Below are positions 30,954 to 38,256 of a stretch of 64,000 nt of DNA, one piece after another. Within the stretch, counting starts at the first letter, position 1; each line of letters starts with the position of its first letter. Under the pieces are notes generated by a model. It was not told where the DNA came from, searched no databases, and saw only the letters and a program-made list of their open reading frames with translations. The translations under genes and the position numbers were made by a program. Source of the DNA: Amycolatopsis nalaikhensis. GTDB lineage: Bacteria > Actinomycetota > Actinomycetes > Mycobacteriales > Pseudonocardiaceae. The stretch is from assembly GCF_030264295.1 (NCBI RefSeq), contig NZ_CP127173.1, forward strand, positions 9,183,501 to 9,247,500, written 5' to 3'.

Positions 30954-31860
30954 ATGAGCAAGAACTGGACCGACCGCGACGTCCCGGACCAGACCGGCCG
31001 CGTGGCGGTGGTGACCGGCGCCAACACCGGCCTCGGCTTCGACACCGCGAAGGCGCTCGCCGACCACGGGGCGTCGGTGGTGCTGGCCGTGCGCGACGTC
31101 GAAAAGGGCAAGCAAGCGGCTTCGCGGTTCGGCCCCGGCGCCGACGTCAGCGTGGTGGAGCTGGACCTGGCGTCGCTCGCCTCCGTCCGCGATGTCTCCG
31201 CGCAGCTGCACGACACGCTGCCGAAGATCGACCTGCTGATCAACAACGCCGGTGTCATGTACCCGCCGCGGCAGACCACGCGCGACGGCTTCGAGCTGCA
31301 GTTCGGCACCAACCACCTGGGCCACTTCGCGCTCACCGGCCGGCTGCTGGACCTGCTGCTGCCGGTCGCGGGCTCGCGGGTGGTGACCGTCGCGAGCACC
31401 GCGCACCGCATCCGCGCCGCGATCCACTTCGACGACCTGCAGTGGGAGCGGTCCTACGACCGCGTCGCCGCCTACGGCCAGGCCAAGCTCGCCAACCTGA
31501 TGTTCGCCTACGAGCTGCAGCGCCGCCTCGCGCCGCACGGCACCACCGCGTCGATCGCGGCCCACCCCGGCGTGGCCCGCACCGAACTGATGCGCAACGC
31601 CCCGGCCGTCCTCCGCGGGCTCTTCTCCGTGGTCGCGCCGCTGTTCACCCAGAAGCTCAGCCCAGGGCGCGCTCCCGACGCTGCGCGCGGCAACCGATCC
31701 GGCGGCCCTCGGCGGCCAGTACTACGGCCCCGACGGTCTCGGCGGCTCCCGCGGGCGCCCGGCGGTCGTGACGTCGTCGTCGCAGTCCTACGACGTCGCC
31801 CTCCAGCGGCGGCTGTGGGCCGTCTCGGAGGAGCTCACCGGGGTCGGGTTCCCGGTCTGA
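30954..31860 (+). pseudogene. SDR oxidoreductase with a late frameshift
   Basis: The frame from ATG 30954 encodes a retinol-dehydrogenase-like SDR: GRVAVVTGANTGLGFDTAKALA, LLINNAGVMYPP and YGQAKLANLMFAYELQ are intact. After APLFTQKLSP the frame turns into arginine-rich shadow. One extra G in the GGG run at 31665-31667 accounts for it; dropping it gives GALPTLRAATDPAALGGQYYGPDGLGG…SEELTGVGFPV and a stop at 31858-31860, the normal family C-terminus, for about 301 aa. All catalytic residues precede the break. The gene is divergent from the TetR gene and follows the TTGACA promoter. Sequencing error is at least as likely as true inactivation. Confidence 0.85.
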
Positions 31861-31868
31861 GGCTGGTC

Positions 31869-31886
31869 CATCAAACTCATTTGATG
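31869..31886. promoter_or_regulatory. ArsR-type operator
   Basis: CATCAAA-ctca-TTTGATG has perfect 7-bp arms and lies 14 bp before the ATG of the ArsR/phosphatase fusion gene. ATCAA…TTGAT dyads are the usual recognition elements of ArsR/SmtB repressors, so autoregulation is likely. Confidence 0.85.
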
Positions 31887-31899
31887 TAATCTGCCGGTC

Positions 31900-32637
31900 A
31901 TGGCACCCGAGCCGCCCGCGTTCGTCCTGCTGGCCGCCCATCCGCTGCGATGGGCGCTGCTCACCGCGCTGGCCGGTACCGACCTACGGGTGCGTGAACT
32001 GGTGGCGCGCGTCGGCGAGCCGCAGAACCTCGTCTCCTACCACCTGCGGCTGCTGCGCGACGGCGGCCTGGTCAGCGCCACCCGCAGCACCTTCGACGGC
32101 CGGGACAGCTACTACCACCTCGATCTCGACCGGTGCGCGGCCGCGCTGGGCGATACCGGCGCGGCCCTGCACCCGTCGCTGCGGCGCGATACCCCGCCGC
32201 CGCCCGCCCGGGGCATCACCGTGCTGTTCATCTGCACCGGCAACAGCGCCCGCTCCCCCATCGCCGAGGCCCTGCTGCGCCAGCGCACCGGCGGGCAGGT
32301 GACGGCCACCAGCGCGGGTACCCGGCCGAAGCCCGCTCTGCACCCCGACACCGTGCGGGTGCTGGGCGACGAGTTCGGCATCGACGTCGCCGGGCAGCGG
32401 CCGCGCTCTCTCGACGCGGTCGCCGAGCGCCGGTTCGACCACGTGATCACCTTGTGCGACAAGGCTCGCGAGGCCTGCCCGGAGTTCTCGCACCACCCGC
32501 TGCGCCGCCACTGGAGCATCCCCGAACCCGCGTCCGGCCACGCCGAGTTCCGGCGGACCGCGCAGGAGATCGACACCCGCGTCCGGCACCTGCTGCCGGA
32601 TCTCGTCGCGGCTCAAGACAAGGAGGTCCAGCCGTGA
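31900..32637 (+). CDS. ArsR repressor fused to a low-molecular-weight phosphatase/arsenate reductase
   Basis: A 245-aa two-domain protein. Residues 1-90 are an ArsR winged helix (AHPLRWALLTALAGTDLRVRELVARVGEPQNLVSYHLRLLRDGGLVSATRSTFDGRDSYYHLDL). Residues 105-240 are a low-molecular-weight protein tyrosine phosphatase fold with the P-loop ICTGNSARSPIAEALL (C112), as in thioredoxin-linked arsenate reductases. The usual DP acid motif appears as WSIPEPASGH, with Glu for Asp. The fusion would pair sensing and detoxification in one chain. It is followed, with a GTGA overlap, by a VOC protein, a partner frequently seen in arsenic operons. Confidence 0.92.
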   Translation: MAPEPPAFVLLAAHPLRWALLTALAGTDLRVRELVARVGEPQNLVSYHLRLLRDGGLVSATRSTFDGRDSYYHLDLDRCAAALGDTGAALHPSLRRDTPPPPARGITVLFICTGNSARSPIAEALLRQRTGGQVTATSAGTRPKPALHPDTVRVLGDEFGIDVAGQRPRSLDAVAERRFDHVITLCDKAREACPEFSHHPLRRHWSIPEPASGHAEFRRTAQEIDTRVRHLLPDLVAAQDKEVQP

Positions 32638-33011
32638 ACGACCAGTACGCCAGCGTCCGGTACGTCGTCGACGACGTACCGGCGGCGATCGACTTCTACA
32701 CCACCCACTTCGGCTTCACGGTCCGGATGAGCGCGGGTCCCGCGTTCGCCGACGTCGTCCGCGGCCCGCTGCGGCTGCTGCTGTCCGGCCCGGCCAGCTC
32801 CGGCGCCCGCGCCACCCCGGCCGACGCGGCCGAAGCCGGGCGCAACCGCATCCACTTCGAAGTGGCCGACCTGGACGCCGAGATCGCGCGGCTGACCGAC
32901 GCCGGTCTGGCCTTCCGCACCGAAGTCGTCTCGGGGCCCGGCGGGCGCCAGATCCTCGTGGCCGACCCGGCGGGCAACCTGGTCGAGCTGTTCGAGCCCG
33001 CCGCCCGCTGA
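32634..33011 (+). CDS. VOC family protein of the ArsR operon
   Basis: A 125-aa glyoxalase-fold protein starting at GTG 32634, overlapping the ArsR-fusion stop by 4 bp. It has SVRYVVDDVPAAIDFYTTHFGF at the start, RNRIHFEVADLDAEIARLTDAG in the middle and QILVADPAGNLVELFEP at the end. The His and Glu candidates for metal binding are in IHFEV and LVELFEP. It resembles the ArsI/cadmium-inducible-protein-like VOC proteins found in arsenic operons, but the thiol-pair signature for C-As lyase activity is not evident, so the role is open. Confidence 0.88.
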   Translation: MNDQYASVRYVVDDVPAAIDFYTTHFGFTVRMSAGPAFADVVRGPLRLLLSGPASSGARATPADAAEAGRNRIHFEVADLDAEIARLTDAGLAFRTEVVSGPGGRQILVADPAGNLVELFEPAAR

Positions 33012-33012
33012 C

Positions 33013-33852
33013 TCAGCGCCGCCGCACGGCTTCCCGGGCGTTGTCGAAGGCGTGCAGCGCCGCGCCGACCGCGGCGGCCACGGTGACTTCGAAGACCTCG
33101 TCCTCGCTGTGGCCCGCGGCGGTGAGCCGCCGGACGTCGTCGTCGGTGATCCGGTACGACGCGTCGCGGACCAGGGCGACGTAGGCGCGCCACGGTTCTT
33201 CGAGGCCTTCGCCGGTCGCGGCGGCCCGGCGAAGCTCCGGGCTCGTGTGCGCGGGCTGCTCGAAGACGCTCTTCCGGAGGTCGCCGCGGTCTTCGCCGAG
33301 CAGGAACCCGGGGAACCGGTACCCGGCGCGGTGCAGCGCGCGCGTGCCCGTTTCCAGCTGCCCGTCGAGGAGCTCGAAGCCGAACGCGTTGGCCAGCCGG
33401 TTGACGATGTTCCACACCAGGTTGACCTCGAGCGCCTCGGTCAGCGCGCGCTCGGGCAGGTCCGGCACCGACGTGGCCGTGCCCGTCCGCGACACTTCTT
33501 CGAGAAACCCTTGTGCCGCCGGCACTTCCGGCCGGAAGTCCGCGGGACGGTCCGGGTCCAGTTCGCCGCCGCTCGCGATCCGCGTCAGCTCCGCGTGCGT
33601 CACGATGCAGAACGGGCATTCGTGCACCCGGGCGGTGCTCATCGCGAAGAACTCGCGTTCCCCGGCCGTCCAGTACGAGGCGCCGCGCATCGCGGGCGCG
33701 GTCCGGTCCAGCAGCGGACGGGTCAGGAACTCCGGCCGGTACAGCAGCAGCTTGACGATGTCGGGGCTCGCGACGCGCGACACCTTGCTCGTCAGGGTCA
33801 GGAAAACCCGGGCGCGCCGGCGGTGACCGTGGTCCAAAACAGACAGTCGCAT
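33013..33852 (-). CDS. AhpD/carboxymuconolactone-decarboxylase-like protein
   Basis: A 279-aa helical protein from ATG 33852. It holds the AhpD-type redox motif in FFAMSTARVHECPFCIVTHAELTRIA, with CxxC and a downstream His, i.e. the peroxidase-like active site of the carboxymuconolactone decarboxylase superfamily. It is longer than the usual 150-180 aa, with an N-terminal extension (RARVFLTLTSKVSRVASPDIVKLLLYRPEFLTRPLLD). Its start overlaps the sigma factor's stop by one base (TGATG), so it is the third gene of the YCII-sigma-AhpD operon. A role in oxidative defence controlled by that sigma factor is inferred. Confidence 0.85.
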   Translation of the reverse strand: MRLSVLDHGHRRRARVFLTLTSKVSRVASPDIVKLLLYRPEFLTRPLLDRTAPAMRGASYWTAGEREFFAMSTARVHECPFCIVTHAELTRIASGGELDPDRPADFRPEVPAAQGFLEEVSRTGTATSVPDLPERALTEALEVNLVWNIVNRLANAFGFELLDGQLETGTRALHRAGYRFPGFLLGEDRGDLRKSVFEQPAHTSPELRRAAATGEGLEEPWRAYVALVRDASYRITDDDVRRLTAAGHSEDEVFEVTVAAAVGAALHAFDNAREAVRRR

Positions 33853-35072
33853 CAGGACTCCAGTTCGTGCAGGCGGCGGGTGAGGAACCGGCGGTCGGCG
33901 GGTGCTTCGGCCAGCTCGAGCGCCCGCCGGTAGGCCGCGGCGGCTTCGGCCGGGCGGCCGAGGCGGCGCAGCAGGTCCGCGCGGGCGGCGTGGCGGAGGT
34001 GGTAGCGGTCGAGCCCGTCGATCTCCTCGAGCAGGGCGAGCCCGGCCGCGGGACCGTCGGCCATCGCGACGGCCACGGCGTGGTTGAGGGCGACCACCGG
34101 CGACGGCGCGATCGTGCGCAGCTGCGCGTAGAGCGCCGCGATCCGCACCCAGTCGGTGTCGGCGGCCGTGCGCGCCTGGGCGTGCTGGGCCGCGATGGCC
34201 GCTTGCAGCTGGTACTGCCCGACCGTCCCGCGGCGCAGCGCCCGGCCGAGCACGCCGAGCGCTTCGGCGATCTCGGCCCGGTCCCAGCGCGTGCGGTCCT
34301 GGTCTTCGAGCAGGACGACGTCGCCGTCCGGGGTGGTGCGGGCCGCCGAGCGCGAGTCCTGCAGCAGCAGCAACGCGACCAAGCCGAGCGTCTCCGGCTC
34401 GTCCGGCATCAGCGCCGCCAGCAGCTTCGCCAGCCGGATCGCCTCGCGGCGCAGCTCGTCCCCGCCTGGCGGCGACGTGTAACCGCGGGTGAAGACCAGG
34501 TAGATCACCGCGAGGACGCCCGAGAGCCGGTCGGGCAGCAGGTGGTCCGGCGGGACGCTCAGCGAGATGCCGGCGTCGCGGATCTTGCGCTTGGCCCGCA
34601 CCAGCCGCTGCGCCAGCGCCGGCTCCGCGACCAGGAAGAGCCGGGCGATCTGCGCCGCGGTCAGCCCGGCCACCGCCTGCAAGGTCAGCGCGACCCTGGC
34701 GTCCTCGGCCAGTGCTGGGTGGCAGCAGGTGAAGAGCAGGCTCAGCCGGTCGTCGCCGACCTCGGCCAGCCGGTCGTCCGGCAGGTGCATCGTGCTCACC
34801 CCGCTTTCGCCCGCCGCGAGCCGGGCGAGCTTCTCCCGCCCGGTCCGGGCGCGGCGGATCCGGTCGACGGCGCTGTTGCGCGCCGCGGTCAGCAGCCACG
34901 CCGCGGGGTCGTCCGGGACGACGGCCCAGCTGCGCAACGCCCGCGCGACGGCGTCCTGCAGGGCGTCCTCGGCCAGTTCGAAGTCGCCCAGCACCCGCAC
35001 GAGGGCGGCGAGCAGCCGCGCGCGGTCGTCGCGGTAGACGCGCTCGACGACGTCGGCCGCCGGTTCAGCCAC
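33852..35072 (-). CDS. ECF42-type RNA polymerase sigma factor with TPR-like C-terminus
   Basis: A 406-aa protein from GTG 35072. The sigma-70 region 2 reads ERVYRDDRARLLAALVRVLGDFELAEDALQDAVARALRSW…NSAVDRIRRAR. Region 4 is CHPALAEDARVALTLQAVAGLTAAQIARLFLVAEPALAQRLVRAKRKIRDAG. The long C-terminal extension (SGVLAVIYLVFTRGYTSPPG…, YLQ-type helices ending LGRPAEAAAAYRRALELAEAPADRRFLTRRLHEL) is the TPR-like domain that defines ECF42. ECF42 genes are classically linked to DGPF/YCII proteins, as here: the YCII gene overlaps it by 8 bp upstream, and no anti-sigma factor is present. Confidence 0.93.
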   Translation of the reverse strand: MAEPAADVVERVYRDDRARLLAALVRVLGDFELAEDALQDAVARALRSWAVVPDDPAAWLLTAARNSAVDRIRRARTGREKLARLAAGESGVSTMHLPDDRLAEVGDDRLSLLFTCCHPALAEDARVALTLQAVAGLTAAQIARLFLVAEPALAQRLVRAKRKIRDAGISLSVPPDHLLPDRLSGVLAVIYLVFTRGYTSPPGGDELRREAIRLAKLLAALMPDEPETLGLVALLLLQDSRSAARTTPDGDVVLLEDQDRTRWDRAEIAEALGVLGRALRRGTVGQYQLQAAIAAQHAQARTAADTDWVRIAALYAQLRTIAPSPVVALNHAVAVAMADGPAAGLALLEEIDGLDRYHLRHAARADLLRRLGRPAEAAAAYRRALELAEAPADRRFLTRRLHELES

Positions 35073-35436
35073 GGGCGGCCCGGTGGTCGAGCCCGGCCAC
35101 CCCGGCGACCGGGCGGACCTCGACCGACCCCTGCGCGGCCATCGGGCACAGCGCGGCCAGCTCGAGGGCCTCGTCGAGGTCGCGGCAGTCGAAGACGTAC
35201 ACCCCGCCGAGGTGCTCGTGGGTCTCGGCGAACGGACCGTCGGTGATGAGCGTCCGGCCCTCCCGCACGGTGACCGTGGTGGCGGTGTGCTCGCCCTGCA
35301 GCGGATGACCGGAGACGAACACGCCACGCCGGCGGCACTCGTCGGCGAACGCGTTGACCGCGGCGAGCGCCTCCTCGAACCCGGGGTCGCCCGGTTCGGG
35401 CCGCTCGCAGTTGTAGATCAGCAGCATGTACAGCAC
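35065..35436 (-). CDS. YCII-related (DGPF) protein
   Basis: A 123-aa ferredoxin-like-fold protein from GTG 35436 with AAGGAG upstream. It carries the diagnostic TLITDGPFAETHEHLGGVYVFDCRDLDEALELAALCP, i.e. the DGPF motif, and a YCII-type His. In actinobacteria such proteins are the constant partners and likely targets or modulators of ECF42 sigma factors. It is first in the YCII-ECF42-AhpD operon. Confidence 0.9.
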   Translation of the reverse strand: MLYMLLIYNCERPEPGDPGFEEALAAVNAFADECRRRGVFVSGHPLQGEHTATTVTVREGRTLITDGPFAETHEHLGGVYVFDCRDLDEALELAALCPMAAQGSVEVRPVAGVAGLDHRAARG

Positions 35437-35535
35437 GTGCGCTCCTTCGTCCGTCGTCGGTCGAAGAGGATGACGAACGGGAAGACCGTAACTCGACAGG
35501 CCGGGCGGGACTCGTCGAAACCAGGCCGTCGGAAA

Positions 35536-35581
35536 TTACCAAAGGTAAGTTCTGGTGCTGCCTTGACTTTACCAATGGTCA
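35536..35581. promoter_or_regulatory. Paired TTACC-N3-GGT palindromes
   Basis: TTACC-aaa-GGTAA (35536-35548, perfect) and TTACC-aat-GGTCA (35569-35581, one mismatch) lie with centres 33 bp apart between the YCII-sigma operon and the GH16 gene. The second overlaps a TTGACT that could be a -35 element, and is followed by GGAGGAG. No regulator gene next to them is an obvious binder; a TetR- or MarR-type protein encoded elsewhere is likely. Confidence 0.6.
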
Positions 35582-35603
35582 GGAGGAGAGTCCTCGCCAC
35601 CCG

Positions 35604-35619
35604 ATTCGTCTAGACCAAT
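35604..35619. promoter_or_regulatory. DasR-responsive-element-like site
   Basis: ATTCGTCTAGACCAAT, a near-palindrome centred on GTCTAGAC, matches the known dre consensus ACTGGTCTAGACCAGT at 13 of 16 positions. It lies 31 bp before the GH16 start. With a DasR-like regulator encoded at 41506 in the same cluster, control of the secreted enzyme by amino-sugar phosphates is expected. Confidence 0.7.
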
Positions 35620-35649
35620 CGGCGCTCCCCGATCCCCAGGAGGAGACCC

Positions 35650-36819
35650 ATGTCCCGCAAGCTCCGGACCACCACAGCAGCCTTGACGAGCGTCGCGACC
35701 GTGGCCGCGGCGGCCCTGATCCTCTCCGGCGGGGCCGACGCCAGCCCGGCCGCCGCGGCCGACTGCGGCGTGCTGTTCGACGACTTCCACTACGCCTCCC
35801 CCACCGACTCCGCCTTCAGCGGCGCGGGCTGGACCACGCGCAACGACGTCGGCAGCCCCGGTGTGGCCGGCGCGCGCTGGCTCACCAGCAACGTCAGCTT
35901 CCCGACCGTCAACGGCGAGCGCGTCGCCCAGCTCGCCGCCAGCACCGACGGCAGCGCCGCGGGCACGACGCATTCGGAGATGTACCAGAACCAGCTGCGG
36001 TTCTTCGAAGGCACGTACGCCAGCCGGGTCCGCTTCACCGACGCGCCGGACAGCGGCACCGACGGGGACCACGTCAACGAAACGTACTTCACGATTTCGC
36101 CGTTGCGCTATGACCGCGACCCGCTCTACAGCGAGCTGGACTTCTCGGAGTACCTGCCGAACGGCGGCTGGGGCGGGCCGCAGGCGGACTACCAGACGAG
36201 CTGGTACACGTACTGGAACAACCCGACGTGGGACGGGCTGCGCACGTCGACCGCGCAGAACCGCAGCTTCGCGGGCTGGCACGACATCGTCACGCAGGTG
36301 TCGGGCGGGCACGTGAAGTACTACATCGACGGCGTGCTGACCGCCGACCACACGACCGACGCGCAGGGCAACCCGGTCTACCCGCGCACGCCGATGTCGA
36401 TCAACTACAACATGTGGTTCATCGACACGGCCGGGCACACGAGCGGCAACAGTGTCTACACCGAACAGGTCGACTGGACGTACTACGCGGGCAACCAGGT
36501 CGTGTCGCCGTCCGACGCCGTCGCGCGGGCCGGGCAGTACCGGTCGGCCGGAACGTCCCATGTGGACACGGTCACCGGCTGCACCACGCCGACCACACCC
36601 CCGGCGACGACGACGCCCACGACCCCGACCACGCCCACCACCCCGACCACGCCGTCCCAGCCCGCCGACTGTTCGACGGCGGCGGCGTGGGACTGGGGCA
36701 CGGTGTACCTCGAAGGCCAGCGGGTGAAGCACAACGCGCACCTGTGGCAGGCGAACTGGTGGACCCAGGGCTCCGAGCCCGGCCTCACCGCCCAATGGCG
36801 CGACCTCGGCCACTGCTGA
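35650..36819 (+). CDS. Secreted GH16-like glycoside hydrolase with chitin-binding module
   Basis: A 389-aa protein. A signal peptide spans residues 1-37 (TTTAALTSVATVAAAALILSGGADASPAAAA). The catalytic beta-jelly-roll includes SELDFSEYL, the GH16 ExDxxE motif (E162 nucleophile, D164, E167 acid/base), with WHDIVTQVSGGHVKYYIDGVL behind it. A Thr/Pro linker (residues about 310-335) leads to a C-terminal CBM5/12 module (AAAWDWGTVYLEGQRVKHNAHLWQANWWTQGSEPG) that binds chitin or cellulose. It would act outside the cell on a beta-glucan or chitin-associated polymer. It heads the amino-sugar cluster and has a DasR-like site upstream. Confidence 0.85.
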   Translation: MSRKLRTTTAALTSVATVAAAALILSGGADASPAAAADCGVLFDDFHYASPTDSAFSGAGWTTRNDVGSPGVAGARWLTSNVSFPTVNGERVAQLAASTDGSAAGTTHSEMYQNQLRFFEGTYASRVRFTDAPDSGTDGDHVNETYFTISPLRYDRDPLYSELDFSEYLPNGGWGGPQADYQTSWYTYWNNPTWDGLRTSTAQNRSFAGWHDIVTQVSGGHVKYYIDGVLTADHTTDAQGNPVYPRTPMSINYNMWFIDTAGHTSGNSVYTEQVDWTYYAGNQVVSPSDAVARAGQYRSAGTSHVDTVTGCTTPTTPPATTTPTTPTTPTTPTTPSQPADCSTAAAWDWGTVYLEGQRVKHNAHLWQANWWTQGSEPGLTAQWRDLGHC

Positions 36820-36837
36820 CCGGTCTGCCGCACGCCC

Positions 36838-36885
36838 CGTCGTGAGTGTTCAGGGCGGTTAGAACCGCCCTAAACACTCACGACG
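36838..36885. terminator. Long perfect-stem palindrome after the GH16 gene
   Basis: Arms of 23 bp (36838-36860 and 36863-36885) pair with one mismatch around a 2-nt loop, containing GTGAGTGTT and AGGGCGGTT. It lies 18 bp after the GH16 stop and 28 bp before the binding-protein gene. It should terminate transcription in both directions, or cap the mRNA, so the ABC operon may have its own promoter or depend on readthrough. The sequence resembles a dispersed intergenic element that I associate with Amycolatopsis (unverified). Confidence 0.75.
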
Positions 36886-36913
36886 ACGCACCCCACTACA
36901 TCCAGGAGTTTCC

Positions 36914-38187
36914 GTGCGCAGACGCACTTTCGCCGCCGCGCTGGCCGTCGTCGGCCTCGCCGCCGGCTGCGGTACCGACACCCCCTCCCCCGCCGCGCAG
37001 CAAGGCGGGACGCTCACCGTGTGGCTCATGAACGGCGACCTCAGCGACAAGGCCACCGCGGCGATCAACGCCGCCTTCGAGAAGGCCACCGGCGCCAAGG
37101 TCACCGTGCAGGTCCAGGAATGGGACAACATCAACACCAAGATCAGCACCGCGCTGGCCCAGGACACCACGCCGGACGTCATCGAGATCGGCAACACCAA
37201 CGTCCCGCTCTTCGCCGCCAACGGGGCGCTGACCGACCTCACCCCGCACCGCGACGCCCTCGCCGCCGGGCAAACCTGGCTGCCCGGCCTCGCCGGGCCG
37301 GCCACAGTGGACGGACACCTCTACGGCGCGCCCCTGTTCGCGGGCAACCGCGCGGTGATCTACGACAAGCAGGTCTGGGCCGACGCCGGGATCACCGCGC
37401 CGCCCAAGACGTTCCAGGAGCTCACCCAGGACCTCGACAAGCTCAAGGCAAAGCACCCCGCCGCGGACTACTCGGCCTTCCACTTCCCCGGCCGGTACTG
37501 GTTCGGCGCCCTGCAGTTCGTCTGGGACGCCGGTGGCCAGATCGCGGTGCAGCAGGACGGGAAGTGGACCGGCGCGCTGGAAAGGCCCGAGGCGCAACGG
37601 GGTCTGCAGGCGTGGAAGGACTTCCAGAACGCCTACTCCTCCGCCGCCTCCCGCAACGTCGACACCAAGGCCCCCGACCAGGCCGCGATCTTCTCCGCCG
37701 GCGGCGCGGGCGCCATCCTCGACACGAGCGTCAACACCGTGGTCAAGAACAAGCCGGAGCTGAAGGACCGCCTGGGCACCTTCCCCTTCCCCAGCCTCAC
37801 GCCGGGCAAGACGCAGCCGGTGTTCCTCGGCGGGTCCGACCTGGCCGTCGCCGCGAAGAGCCGCAACCAGGACCTCGCGCTCGCCTACCTGAAGGCCGCG
37901 ACCGACCCGGCCGTGCAGCGGGAAGCCATCGCCGGGATCGACGGCTGGACCCGATCTCGACCCAGCTCATCGATCAGATCACGCCGGCCATGCCGCCGCT
38001 CAACGCCGCCTTCGCCACGGCGGCGAAGACCAGCGTCGCCACGCCCGCCGCGCCCGGCTGGGCGACCATCGAAAGTGACAAGTCGATCAACACGTTCTTC
38101 GCCGACATCGCCACCGGGCGACGGCCGATCGCCGACGCGGCGAAGGAGTTCGACGCGCACCTGACCGAGGCTCTCAACGCCCACTGA
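36914..38187 (+). pseudogene. ABC-transporter sugar-binding lipoprotein (DasA-like), frameshifted
   Basis: The frame starts at GTG 36914 with a lipoprotein signal (FAAALAVVGLAAGC, lipobox LAAGC) and continues as a solute-binding protein: GTLTVWLMNGDLSDKATAAINAAFEKATGAKVTVQVQEWDNINTKISTALAQ. It is intact through EAIAGIDGWT. There one C is missing from the CCC run at 37950-37952; adding it gives PISTQLIDQITPAMPPLNAAF…FDAHLTEALNAH and a stop at 38185-38187 (about 425 aa). The family (cluster B sugar-binding proteins such as DasA/NgcE) and the GH20 and dasR-like neighbours point to chitobiose or N-acetylglucosamine oligomers. The permeases downstream are intact, so a sequencing error is the better explanation. 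Confidence 0.88.
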
Positions 38188-38256
38188 CCGGCGGGGTGGC
38201 CCGGCCGACCGCCGTCCCCGCCGGGCCGCCCCGCCCCTTTTCGCGAAGGAGTCCCC

